A DNA stretch of 64,000 nt from Bacteroidia bacterium. Its GTDB lineage: Bacteria; Bacteroidota; Ignavibacteria; SZUA-365. Positions within the stretch are counted from its first letter, which is position 1. Each line of letters opens with the position of its first letter. The notes beneath the pieces were generated by a model that had not been told where the DNA came from, ran no database searches, and was given only the letters and a program-made list of their open reading frames with translations. The position numbers were made by a program, and so were the translations under genes. The stretch is from positions 1,909,131-1,973,130 of the forward strand of contig JAOSJT010000001.1 in assembly GCA_027493955.1 (NCBI GenBank), in the 5' to 3' direction. Positions 35,414 through 44,752 of this stretch are shown piece after piece.

Positions 35414-36094
35414 CTATCCCTCCTGTACGCTTGCGGTGGAGACAGTCTCTTTTTCCATGTACCCCGTCACGATCGCCTTTTCCGCCTTTTTCTTGCGTGA
35501 CTCGAGGAACGCATTGATTGTCCCCATCATCACACCAAGAGTGAGAAAGGCACCTGCCGGGAGAATCATGATCAGCCAGGGTTCGAAGGCATTCGGCAGC
35601 ACCTGCATGCCCAGGATGGTCCGTGATCCGATGATCTCGCGAATACCGCCGAGGGCAAACAGCGCAAGCAGGAAGCCCGACCCCATGCCAAGCGCGTCGA
35701 GCACCGAACGCAGAGGATTGTTCTTGGACGCAAATGCCTCCGCGCGACCCAGGATGACGCAGTTGACCACGATCAACGGAATGTAGGGACCGAGGGACTT
35801 GCTCAGGTCGGGGAACTGCGCCCGCATCACCAGATCCACGATAGTCACGAAGGTGGCGATGATCACGATGTAGGCCGCAATGCGCACCTGCGTCGGTATG
35901 ACTTTACGGACGAGAGAAATGATGAGACTGGAGAACACCAGCACGAAGGTCGTTGCCAGGGCCATCGCGATACCGTTCATAGCGGATACGGTGACGGCCA
36001 GTGTGGGGCACATGCCCAGCACTTGTTTGAATACGGGATTGTTGTCCCAGATTCCCTTGCTGTACTCTGTGAAGAGCGAGGTCTGCTTTTTCAT
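35414..36094 (-). CDS. rnfE: Rnf complex membrane subunit RnfE
   Basis: The 226-residue protein is an RnfE/NqrD homologue with FTEYSKGIWDNNPVFKQVLG, CPTLAVTVSAMNG and VVNCVILGRAEAFAS, including the two Cys shared with RnfA for the intramembrane cluster. Six helices are expected. It overlaps rnfG by four bases. The C-terminal ~30 residues are charged and extend beyond the usual end. Confidence 0.97.
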   Translation of the reverse strand: MKKQTSLFTEYSKGIWDNNPVFKQVLGMCPTLAVTVSAMNGIAMALATTFVLVFSSLIISLVRKVIPTQVRIAAYIVIIATFVTIVDLVMRAQFPDLSKSLGPYIPLIVVNCVILGRAEAFASKNNPLRSVLDALGMGSGFLLALFALGGIREIIGSRTILGMQVLPNAFEPWLIMILPAGAFLTLGVMMGTINAFLESRKKKAEKAIVTGYMEKETVSTASVQEG

Positions 36095-36654
36095 TTCGTA
36101 CCTCCGGGCAACGCCGCTTTCAGTTTCGCCATACCATCGTTCACAATCGCGACGATAGCTTTGGACGAAATGGTGGCGCCGGTGATGGTCTGAATTTCAT
36201 TTTCCTTTGTCGGTGGAGCGCCTTTCACCCAGGCCACGTCCGGATCGACGGTCAGATCCTTGAACTGGGACGTGAACGGTTCTTCGGTGACCTTGGTGCC
36301 CAGCCCGGGCGTTTCGACCTGCTCAAGCACTTCGATGGAGGTGATGGTGTTGACATCCTCTGACAGACCAATCATCATGCGGATCTTTCCCTGGAATCCA
36401 TTGCCTTCCCAGGGCAGCGCATAGCCGATGGGCTGCTGCGCGGCGTCGAACACCTTGTACAGCTCGAATTTCACCGCTTCCACTTTTTCGTAACTCTTGC
36501 CGTCGGGTTGTACCAGAAATATGGCACGCTCTGTGTCGGCCTTTTTATTCGCCGCGATCAGTGGATTGGCCCAACTATTGATCATGGACAATCCGCCGCC
36601 GGACACGATGCCGATGATGCTGAGCACCACGAGCATGGAGATGATCGTTTTCAT
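36091..36654 (-). CDS. rnfG: Rnf complex FMN-binding subunit RnfG
   Basis: The 187-residue protein has one N-terminal membrane anchor (ISMLVVLSIIGIVSGGGLS) and a periplasmic FMN-binding domain. The flavinylation motif reads TITGATISS, with the Thr after GA as the probable ester link to FMN added by ApbE. VEQ..TPGLGTKV (in EVLEQVETPGLGTKVTEEPF) is another family mark. It overlaps rnfD and rnfE by four bases on each side. Confidence 0.97.
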   Translation of the reverse strand: MKTIISMLVVLSIIGIVSGGGLSMINSWANPLIAANKKADTERAIFLVQPDGKSYEKVEAVKFELYKVFDAAQQPIGYALPWEGNGFQGKIRMMIGLSEDVNTITSIEVLEQVETPGLGTKVTEEPFTSQFKDLTVDPDVAWVKGAPPTKENEIQTITGATISSKAIVAIVNDGMAKLKAALPGGTK

Positions 36655-37625
36655 TTGCCTGCCTCCCCGAATATCGCGGGTCGTGTATACCGATTGATCA
36701 ACGGCACGAAGGCGTTCATGAAAAGAATGGAATACATAACACCTTCAGGCAAACCGCCGTACACGCGGATCACGACAATGATCAACGATATGGCGAGTCC
36801 GTATATCCACATTCCCAGACCCGTCACCGGTGAGGTGACATAATCGGTGGCCATGAACATCGCGCCGAAGAGGAAGCTGCCGGCGAAGATGTGAAACAGC
36901 GGATTCGGCGCGGCCGGATCTATGAGCCAAATGGCGCCTCCGAATACCAGAACGCCGACGAGCATGGACAGCGGGATGCGCCAATTAGCGACGCCGGTCA
37001 CGAGCAGAAAACCCCCACCGAGCAACACGGCGATTGCCGATGTCTCCCCCAGCGAGCCGCCGACATTGCCGACGAAAAGTGATTCAAAACCGGTGAGCAC
37101 GTGATCGAATTTGAACGCCGCGAGCGGCGTAGCCTTGGAAACGGAGTCCACCGCGAAATTCGGTATCGTCCATGTGGTGATGGCAACCGGAAAAGCGGCC
37201 TGCAGAAATGCGCGGCCGGCCAGCGCGGGGTTGAAAATGTTGTAGCCCAGACCACCGAACACCATTTTCCCCAACGCGATGGCGAACACCGAGCCCAGCG
37301 CGGTGAAGACCAGCGAGAAATTCGGCGGCAGAATCAGCCCGAGCAGCAGGCCGGTTATGACCGCGCTGCCGTCGCTGACCGTGACGGGTTTTTTCATGAG
37401 GTACTGGATCAACGCTTCGGTACCCGCCGCAAAGACCACCGCCGTGGCGATCAGCAGCAACTGCGTGAAGCCGAAATAAACCACGGCCGAAATCACGCAG
37501 GGGAGCAGCGAAAGAACCACGAACCACATGATCTGCTTCGTCGTCCAGCGGGAATGCATGTGAGGCGACGACGTGATCAGCAGATCGCGTCCACTTGGTG
37601 CCTCTGTCACTGTGACTGTTGACAT
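36651..37625 (-). CDS. rnfD: Rnf complex membrane subunit RnfD
   Basis: The 324-residue protein is an NqrB/RnfD homologue with about ten helices. Key motifs are SSPHMHSRWTTKQIMW, LPPNFSLVFTALGSVFAI, GGLGYNIFNPALAGRAFL, and a covalent flavin site in SVSKATPLAAF. In most relatives this site reads SGATPL; here Lys replaces Gly before AT, but the acceptor Thr is kept. FMATDYVTSPVT matches the second conserved loop. It starts 57 bp after the rnfC stop. Confidence 0.97.
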   Translation of the reverse strand: MSTVTVTEAPSGRDLLITSSPHMHSRWTTKQIMWFVVLSLLPCVISAVVYFGFTQLLLIATAVVFAAGTEALIQYLMKKPVTVSDGSAVITGLLLGLILPPNFSLVFTALGSVFAIALGKMVFGGLGYNIFNPALAGRAFLQAAFPVAITTWTIPNFAVDSVSKATPLAAFKFDHVLTGFESLFVGNVGGSLGETSAIAVLLGGGFLLVTGVANWRIPLSMLVGVLVFGGAIWLIDPAAPNPLFHIFAGSFLFGAMFMATDYVTSPVTGLGMWIYGLAISLIIVVIRVYGGLPEGVMYSILFMNAFVPLINRYTRPAIFGEAGK

Positions 37626-37682
37626 ACGTTTGTGTATCGTGTTCGTGAAAAAAGTTGCTTCAAGCCGTACTTTACCGTGCCG

Positions 37683-39026
37683 CTACGCTGTCGCGCGTTT
37701 GCGCTGCATCTGAATGACGCGTTGCTTGCCGAGGCGCAGCCATTGGACCAACGGGATATGCGCCGGACAGGTGAAGGCGCAGCTCCCGCATTCCATACAC
37801 ACGGTGATCCCCTCCGTTTCCGCCTCCTCGAGCTTATTGACCTGCGCCAGGCGCGCCAGGCGCGTGGGTAAAAGATGTAACGGACAGGCGTCGATGCATT
37901 TGCCGCAGCGCAGGCAGGAAGTTTCCTGTTCACCTTTCGCTTCGGCCATGGTCAGCACCACAATGCCCGAGGTCGCCTTCATGACCGGTGCGCTCAAATC
38001 GTGCTGCGCCACACCCATCATGGGACCGCCCACAATGACCTTGGCGGCGTCGTCCGTCAGACCGCCGCAAAAATCGATGACATCCTTCAACGGTGTGCCG
38101 ACAGGAACGATGAGGTTCTTGGGATTGCGAATTCCGCGACCGGTCACTGTCAGCGCGGCGGTGATGGAGGGCTCGCCTTTCGTCACCGCGTCCCAAATCG
38201 CGACAGCGGTGCCGATGTTTTGAATTACCGCGCCCACATCGAGCGGAAGTTTTCCGGGCGGGACCTCGCGGCCGTTCCAAGCCTTGATCAGCATTTTTTC
38301 CGCGCCCTGCGGGTACTTGGTCTTCAGTGGACACACGATGATGCCGTTCTCGCCCGCGGACGCCTTCTGCATCGATTCAAGGGCGGCGGGTTTATTGTTC
38401 TCGATACCGATTACGCCGGACGCAACGCCGAGGGCTTTCATGATCAGTTTCAGACCACCGACAATCGCCTCGGGGCGCTCGATCATGAAACGATCATCGC
38501 GCGTCAGGTATGGCTCGCACTCGCAGCCGTTGAGAATGACGACCTCGATGTGTTTCCCTTCCGGCGGACTCAGTTTCACGAAAGTCGGGAAGGCGGCGCC
38601 TCCCTGACCGACGATGCCGGCATCCTTGACGCGCTGGCGAATCTGATCGGGAGTGATGCTGTCCACGTCAAGAGGCGGCAGGAGTATGGGGGCTGGGGCT
38701 TCTTCGCCTTCCGCGGGAGCGGTGGGCGTAATAACCAGCGCCTCTTTTACGAAACCGCTGCTGTTGCTTTCGCGTCCGATACTTTTCACGGTGCCGTTTA
38801 CCGGGCTGTGCACCGGTGCGGAAATGAAGCCATCCGCCTCGGCCACGACCTGCCCTTTGACCACCGCGGCGCGTTTTTCCACGAGTGGTTTCGCCTGCTT
38901 GCCGAGATGCTGCGACAGCGGCAGAATAATCACACCCGGATCGGGCATGATTTCGAAGGCGCAATGTTCGCTGAGTTCTTTTTCTTCCCGGGGATGAACC
39001 CCGCCTGGAAATGTTTTAAGATTCAT
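37683..39026 (-). CDS. rnfC: Rnf complex NADH-side subunit RnfC
   Basis: The 447-residue protein starts at the ATG 39026 (MNLKTFPGGVHPREEKELS), where family alignments begin; an upstream ATG at 39101 would add an unlike segment. It contains the Gly-rich Complex1-51K-like flavin/NADH domain (GIVGQGGAAFPTFVKL, NGCECEPYLTRDDRFM) and two 4Fe-4S sites (CLRCGKCIDACPLHLLP and CMECGSCAFTCPAHIP). The C-terminal Ala-rich extension of gamma-proteobacterial RnfC is absent. It is the promoter-proximal gene of the operon. The 250 bp upstream are AT-rich and end in a heptad repeat element. Confidence 0.97.
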   Translation of the reverse strand: MNLKTFPGGVHPREEKELSEHCAFEIMPDPGVIILPLSQHLGKQAKPLVEKRAAVVKGQVVAEADGFISAPVHSPVNGTVKSIGRESNSSGFVKEALVITPTAPAEGEEAPAPILLPPLDVDSITPDQIRQRVKDAGIVGQGGAAFPTFVKLSPPEGKHIEVVILNGCECEPYLTRDDRFMIERPEAIVGGLKLIMKALGVASGVIGIENNKPAALESMQKASAGENGIIVCPLKTKYPQGAEKMLIKAWNGREVPPGKLPLDVGAVIQNIGTAVAIWDAVTKGEPSITAALTVTGRGIRNPKNLIVPVGTPLKDVIDFCGGLTDDAAKVIVGGPMMGVAQHDLSAPVMKATSGIVVLTMAEAKGEQETSCLRCGKCIDACPLHLLPTRLARLAQVNKLEEAETEGITVCMECGSCAFTCPAHIPLVQWLRLGKQRVIQMQRKRATA

Positions 39027-39282
39027 GATGCGCAGGAAGTGTGATGAGGTCGATTCGGTTGGAGGTGCGTGTATTGATTTTGAAAACGGAACCTGTTTCA
39101 TCCCGAGGGATCGTTACAAAAATCACAATTTCAGCAATGATTTCAAAACCAAATCGTCCGCTATTTCGTCGGATTTGGATTTTATTCCCGGGAGGAGCCG
39201 GGGTGGGGTACTCTGACAGCCGCAGGAGAGCACGGGTGGACGGGAGTGCGCGAATCGTAGAAGCGCCTCGTTCCGAGAGGAG

Positions 39283-39816
39283 AGCAGAGAGCACGGCCGT
39301 GCGGGGGCGCTCGCACGGTACAAGTGCCTCGGTTCGGGAGGAGGCAGAGAGCGAAGAGCGGAGAGCACGGTCGTGCTGGGGGCGCGGCGCAAAGAGCAGA
39401 GAGCAGAGAGCAGAGAGCAGAGAGCACGGTCGTGCGTTACGGATGTCCGCACAAAGAACTATAACCGCTGCCTGGCTCTTGTGTGTATCCGACGCCACCC
39501 GCCTCCCAAACAAAGGCACTTGTGCAATTCGAGCGATCTTGCACGGCCGTGCTCTCTGCTCTCTGCTCTCTGCTCTCGGCTCTCTGCTCTCGGCTCTCTG
39601 CTCTCGGCTCTCTGCTCTCGGCTCTCTGCTCTCGGCTCTCTGCTCTCGGCTCTCTGCTCTCTGCTCTCTGTTCTCGGCTCTCTGCTCTCGGCCGCACCAC
39701 CGCCCGTACAGACGCCCGACCGGGCGTCTCTACCGCACCACCACCGCCCGTGTTGCCTGGGCCCCCGCACCGATCATGCGAATGAAATACATCCCGGGCC
39801 GCAAACGCAATGCCGA
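39283..39816. repeat. Heptad-armed duplicated element, copy A
   Basis: The left part has purine heptads (GAGAGCA type) punctuated by the palindrome GCACGG(C/T)CGTGC near 39290, 39365 and 39424. A ~105-bp central spacer (39436-39540) follows, then GCACGGCCGTGC and pyrimidine heptads (GCTCTCT/GCTCTCG, 39551-39690), so the arms can pair. The right end includes the last ~30 codons of the T9SS gene that stops at 39730. Copy B lies at 48714-49213 in the same orientation with near-identical spacer and end; only the heptad numbers differ clearly. Confidence 0.93.
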
Positions 39817-42800
39817 TGGCACGATACGCAGCACGGAATCCGCCTCGGGCATCACGCCTTCCTTCACCACCGCCACCTCTCTGCCCAGCGCGTCATACAG
39901 CATGATGCGCACATACTCGCCCGCGGGGACATTGATGGGAATGCGCGCTTCGCCGTTGAGCGGCACGGGCTGCGGCCAGACGGGACCGAGGCCGAATGAT
40001 ATGAGCGGAGCCGGCGACTCGACACCCACCAATCCTTTGATGAGGTACGTCACCGCCACATCCTTCGGGAGGTTCGGTGCTTGCCCCGCGATGGTCAGTG
40101 CCGTTGCGTGCAGGCCGACGGGCAGCGCGGTGCTGTTGGGTTGCACGGCGATGCGGGCGGCGTGATCGCCGGAGACGGGATCGGCATTGAGCCACCACTG
40201 GCCGCCTTGCGCGATCCACGGCATGGAGAGGCCGCCGCCCGTCCAGAGCTGCACGTGCTGCGCGGCGGGGAGCGGATCGTTTTGCTCGGCCTCGAAATGC
40301 AGATGCAAGGGCGTGAACACCATGCCGCCGGAGGCGTCTTTGAGCACATGCACGGTGTGATCGCAGCCAGTGCTACTGCCCTGTTCGTCGCTATACCAGG
40401 TGAAGTTCACGGCATACGCTCCGAAGTCCGCCAGCGCGGGTGTGGTCTTGAGCGTCCACCAGCGCGTGTTGCCGTCGCCTGGACGCAACTCGCCGAAGCT
40501 GAGCGTGGCGCTGTCGCTCACGAGCTCGAATTCCGGAGGCAGCGTAATCGTAGCCGCGCAGTTGTGCAGCGCCACGGTGCCCGTGTTGGTGGCGATGTAG
40601 GAGATTTCGAAGGGCTCGGGGATGATGCGTTCGTAGGCCTCATCGGCGTGCAATGAGTCATGACCGGAGACAACGCAGTGCGTTGTCTTTACAGGAGGCC
40701 ATTCCTCGACGATGATCGATGTCGTGCACTCCTTCCATTCGCCTTGCTCAAGGGAGCGGTAGCGGATGGTGATGTGCTGCGCTTCGGTTGCGGAGGCTGG
40801 CAGTGGCCGCAGCAGCCATTGCAGTTGTGCGCTGCTGTTGCTGTCGATGGAAGCGAGCGTCTTGATCGGCGTCTCGCCCGACGCGAGTCCGAAGCGCGGG
40901 GCGGCGGTGAGATCGATCTCGGCCTCGATGCCCGTCTCCGGTGTATCGAGAATATTGTGCAGTTCCAGCGTTATTGGTACGGGATCGGGGTTGTAACCCA
41001 GCGGTTCGCGGACGAAGCGAACGGTGTCGGGTGCAGTGATGTCGCAGCGCAACCCGTCTATGCCGGGTATATGCATGTCGTGCGTGCACACCGAGAGCAA
41101 GCTGTCGGCGGCGCCGTAGGCGGTGACTTCGAAAGTGGCCGTACGCTCGTTGCGCAGGACCAGTGGACGCAGGTGCCATTGCCTGCTAATCTTGCCGCTA
41201 GGCGCGAGCGTGCCGCCGGGTTGCGAGAGAGGGTCGAGCGGGAGGACGCCGGCACCGGATGAGATTGCGAGATCGACGCGGGTGATGGTGACGGGAACGG
41301 TTCCTACGTTTGAGAGCGTGTAAGCTAATTGTACATTTTCATGATATTCGAGTTGCTGTTCCGTCAAGACTTGCGGAGCGGCGATATCGCAGACGAGGGA
41401 TTGATCGAGTATGCACAGCGGAATACGCACGCCGCATTCACGCCAGGTGGTATCGAGCGCGTCGCGGTACTCCCAGCGGATATGCTGTCCGGTATCGCTG
41501 GATGGCGCCTGAGCGAGCTCGAACACCCAACGCGACGCGTGAGCTGACCGTGCGGGGATGCTGAACGCGTCCAACTCCGCTTCCTGTCCCGCGCGGAGAC
41601 GCAGATGTGGAGCGGCGGAGAGATCGCAGCGCAATTGCACATTTGCCAGCAACGTGTCGCAGGCGTTATCCAGTGAGAGCAGCAGGACCAGACTATCAGG
41701 CAGCAGGACATTTCGCCGAATATCGTACATGGCCGCGCTGTCGCCCGCGACCGAGCATAGCGGCGCGGGCACGGCGGGTATATACATTTCCATCTCGCAG
41801 ACGGATACATCGAAGCCCCATTGATCATCCGCCTGAACGCGTATGCGCACGGTGCGCGGATAAGGACGCGCTTCGGCCTCCAGTTGCCAGACCTGTTCCT
41901 GCGCGCCACCCGGCAACAATGTCCGTCCCGGACGCGATGCGGGTGTAATAGAACGCACACCCATGCCCATTCCCACGCTCAGTTTGAGCATGGCCACGAC
42001 GGCGGTGTCCCCGCCGATATTGCTGAGCCGATAGCGCAGTTCGAAGGGGTTGGGCGCGAGAGTCGTTCGCGACACGGTAAGCGAGTCCGGACCCTCCAGC
42101 GTGCAGCGGAGCATCGGTTCCTTGTCTTCGTAGAGCCGGATGGGCAGCTCCGCTTCGCAGGTACCGATACCGGGCGGACAGTCTCCGGCCGCCTCGGGCT
42201 CGGCGTAATGTATGCGCACGCGTACGGTACCATGCCTGAGCGCATACCCCCGCCGCACATGCACGCGCCAAGAGTAACGCAGCTTCGCGCCGTACACGAC
42301 AATATCGGGCGTGGGCTGTACCAGCAGACTTTGATCGGTACTATCGAGCGCAAGACCATCGGGTAATTCCAGCTCAAGGTAACGCGCCCGATAGGGCTGA
42401 TAGTCGAGCGTATTCTCCACCTCCACGGTGACCAAAAAACTATCCGGGTCGGCAAAGCCACGCCTGGATGCGACGCGGATGGAGTCGGGAAGGATGATGG
42501 AGCAGGTGAGCGGATTGCAGAGGCCGTCGATGCGGAAGCGGGAGAGGAATACGTCCAGGACGCCACCCCGGAACTCGGGAAGTGCAGCATTTTTTATGGC
42601 GAAACCGAAACACTCGGCGCGGTATAATCCGGTGGTGTCGAAGTACTTGTGGAGTGCGTAGAAGTTGCTTCGTTTGTCGCCAGCGATCTGATAGGTAGGA
42701 TTGGTGCTAGGATTCTTTAGCCATGTGATCATTGCAGGTTCATTAGCGCTATTGTCCAGATACACAAGGTAGGAGTAACTGCAGAGAGTCCAGGGCGAAG

Positions 42801-44688
42801 TAGTGATCGGGTTCAGCAACGGTAAGGTTACAGTTTGTTCGGCAACACCAAACAATAATGCATTGGAGCACGCATCATGATTTATCACAAGACCAGCATT
42901 CACCTGTCCGCGAAATCCGTAGGAACTTTGCAGAATAACCCCTGTTGGAGATAGTTTTAAATAAACTGGTTGGGGGTGTCCGTCTATTGATGTTTGGAAG
43001 GACTTAATCGGATGCCAGTTCGGTGAAGTTGTGCTTCCAGTCACATGAAGATTGTCAAAGTGATCGATTCGTACGTTTTCCAAACTGGATTTCCAGTCTC
43101 CGCTACCAAGAAGTTTCGAGAACGAAATGCTTTTTCCATCCGGAGACAGCTTGGTTGCAAACAACGACCCTAGTGATGAAGTATCACTTGGGTGATTCAC
43201 TAACGGAATATCGTTCATTCCAGCAAATCCTGTCAATATTATATTCCCTTTCGAATCGACCATCGGAATCATATCTATGCCTCGCATCGCCTGGAGCGGT
43301 TCAAGTATTGCAGATGATTCCTGATACCAATTCGGGCGTTCAGGGTTTCGCATTGGGAAGCGGGAATTGTTGCCATCAGGTGCAAGCCAATAGCTCCCAA
43401 ACACGATATTCCGGAGATCTGGCGTCAGCTTCACCACGGCGGCCGCAAGCAAAGCGGGATACCCCGTATTCTGAATGGTGGACTGAACGCTCCCAGGCGT
43501 GATGAACCAGAGAGAATCATGCATTACCGCACCCGTGATGATAACATCCCCCGAGGCATCAACACAGAGTGCTTCGGGGGCGAACAAGCCCGGACCGCTC
43601 AGATAAGTGCTCGCCGAAAGTGTTCCGTTCGAGTTGAAAACAACAACTGTGGCTATCGAATCAGATGAGCGAGTTGTTTGCACTACAGCAGGAGTGATGG
43701 GAAAATCCTTTGAGTCCGTAGCTATTATTGTATATATTCGTGAACCACACACACTGAGTCGGTAAGTGTCGGAGGGAAATGTATATACAGCGCTTCGGCC
43801 CCACCCCCAGTAAAAAATTCCTCGCTCCTCCATGCCGCTCCCGCCGATATACGTCGAAAACAATATTCGTCGTCCGTCGCAACTCAGCTTCAGCAAGTAA
43901 CGGTCATATCCACCTTTCATAACAGATTGATATGAATTCGCGAGAGGAAAATCCACGCTGTTGGTCTCGCCGGTCACATAGATACTGCCCGCGTCGTCGA
44001 GCGCCATGCCGTACGAATACTCGATGCCGCCTCCGCCGATGTATGTACCCAGATTCACACTGAATGTGAAGGAAAGCGAATCAGCCGAGCGTGATATCGT
44101 ATTATTTGATTGCCCGGGTATGAGCAGGCGGCCTGAGGGATTCTCTGGACTCTGCTCCAGAAGACGGACACTCTCAAGACTCTCCTTCGACTGAGCACTG
44201 AATGTCAGCGCTAACCCTCGAGCTGTGTTCTCCATTTCCGCGTTGACCCCGGGCCACAACTCGGTATATCCGACGCGTCGATGGGTGCTCACATGTTCAT
44301 GCCAGGTATTGTTGTCGGAACCACGATAGAAATGTGCAACGCCCTCGCTGGTGTCGAGCGCCCGGATATGACTATGCTTTGACGGCCGGATAAAACTGAT
44401 TCGCCGGACATCGTAAAAGGGACCATCATCCGCTGAGCGCACCTCCCTTTCAATGCTCGCATTCTCCGCAAACCGCTTTGAACGTGTGTACAACGTGATA
44501 CAATCGTCTGTGAGCATCGCGGCGTTGCCACGTACCAGCAGTCCATACTTTACGCTCGCATCCCATTGCCCGACGTTGCGGATAAATTCTGCGGGTGGTG
44601 CGAGCACCTCCGGATGACTGATTTGTGCGAGGAGATCGGTAGCATTTACCCATAGAAGCAAAATACACAACGTGAGTAAGCGCAGCAT
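39730..44688 (-). CDS. Giant T9SS-secreted SBBP-repeat protein (1652 aa)
   Basis: The signal peptide MLRLLTLCILLLWVNATDLLA follows a GAGGTG site. Residues ~35-230 form a DUF7948-like domain (FIRNVGQWDASVKYGLLVRG). SBBP propeller repeats come next (TYIGGGGIEYSYGMA, VTGETNSVDFPL). From ~residue 700 there are at least five repeats of an Ig-like module with a CTLEGPDSL / CVVSGHDSL / CDITAPDTV start and an E..DL or W.L pattern. The last ~90 residues are a T9SS domain (YDALGREVAVVK, LRPGMYFIRMI, ending RAVVVR). The first ~700 codons are visibly more AT-rich than the rest, suggesting a mosaic origin. It is probably a large surface adhesin or matrix protein. It lies between direct repeats with the next gene. 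Confidence 0.88.
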   Translation of the reverse strand: MLRLLTLCILLLWVNATDLLAQISHPEVLAPPAEFIRNVGQWDASVKYGLLVRGNAAMLTDDCITLYTRSKRFAENASIEREVRSADDGPFYDVRRISFIRPSKHSHIRALDTSEGVAHFYRGSDNNTWHEHVSTHRRVGYTELWPGVNAEMENTARGLALTFSAQSKESLESVRLLEQSPENPSGRLLIPGQSNNTISRSADSLSFTFSVNLGTYIGGGGIEYSYGMALDDAGSIYVTGETNSVDFPLANSYQSVMKGGYDRYLLKLSCDGRRILFSTYIGGSGMEERGIFYWGWGRSAVYTFPSDTYRLSVCGSRIYTIIATDSKDFPITPAVVQTTRSSDSIATVVVFNSNGTLSASTYLSGPGLFAPEALCVDASGDVIITGAVMHDSLWFITPGSVQSTIQNTGYPALLAAAVVKLTPDLRNIVFGSYWLAPDGNNSRFPMRNPERPNWYQESSAILEPLQAMRGIDMIPMVDSKGNIILTGFAGMNDIPLVNHPSDTSSLGSLFATKLSPDGKSISFSKLLGSGDWKSSLENVRIDHFDNLHVTGSTTSPNWHPIKSFQTSIDGHPQPVYLKLSPTGVILQSSYGFRGQVNAGLVINHDACSNALLFGVAEQTVTLPLLNPITTSPWTLCSYSYLVYLDNSANEPAMITWLKNPSTNPTYQIAGDKRSNFYALHKYFDTTGLYRAECFGFAIKNAALPEFRGGVLDVFLSRFRIDGLCNPLTCSIILPDSIRVASRRGFADPDSFLVTVEVENTLDYQPYRARYLELELPDGLALDSTDQSLLVQPTPDIVVYGAKLRYSWRVHVRRGYALRHGTVRVRIHYAEPEAAGDCPPGIGTCEAELPIRLYEDKEPMLRCTLEGPDSLTVSRTTLAPNPFELRYRLSNIGGDTAVVAMLKLSVGMGMGVRSITPASRPGRTLLPGGAQEQVWQLEAEARPYPRTVRIRVQADDQWGFDVSVCEMEMYIPAVPAPLCSVAGDSAAMYDIRRNVLLPDSLVLLLSLDNACDTLLANVQLRCDLSAAPHLRLRAGQEAELDAFSIPARSAHASRWVFELAQAPSSDTGQHIRWEYRDALDTTWRECGVRIPLCILDQSLVCDIAAPQVLTEQQLEYHENVQLAYTLSNVGTVPVTITRVDLAISSGAGVLPLDPLSQPGGTLAPSGKISRQWHLRPLVLRNERTATFEVTAYGAADSLLSVCTHDMHIPGIDGLRCDITAPDTVRFVREPLGYNPDPVPITLELHNILDTPETGIEAEIDLTAAPRFGLASGETPIKTLASIDSNSSAQLQWLLRPLPASATEAQHITIRYRSLEQGEWKECTTSIIVEEWPPVKTTHCVVSGHDSLHADEAYERIIPEPFEISYIATNTGTVALHNCAATITLPPEFELVSDSATLSFGELRPGDGNTRWWTLKTTPALADFGAYAVNFTWYSDEQGSSTGCDHTVHVLKDASGGMVFTPLHLHFEAEQNDPLPAAQHVQLWTGGGLSMPWIAQGGQWWLNADPVSGDHAARIAVQPNSTALPVGLHATALTIAGQAPNLPKDVAVTYLIKGLVGVESPAPLISFGLGPVWPQPVPLNGEARIPINVPAGEYVRIMLYDALGREVAVVKEGVMPEADSVLRIVPSALRLRPGMYFIRMIGAGAQATRAVVVR

Positions 44689-44714
44689 TTTTCACACCTC
44701 TCGAATATATACAA

Positions 44715-44745
44715 GCCCGCCGGGATCAGTGCGATCCCGGCGGGC
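44715..44745 (-). terminator. Perfect-stem terminator between two giant T9SS genes
   Basis: GCCCGCCGGGATC (44715-44727) and GATCCCGGCGGGC (44733-44745) form a 13-bp perfect stem with an AGTGC loop. It lies just past the stop of the 44753-48106 gene on its strand, followed by TTGTATATATT. Confidence 0.88.
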
Positions 44746-44752
44746 AAGGTGA

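Noticed and set aside
39373-39999. Frames made of RAESREQ or LLSALCS repeats
   Set aside because: They are translations of the non-coding heptad arrays, open because seven-base units cycle through all frames.
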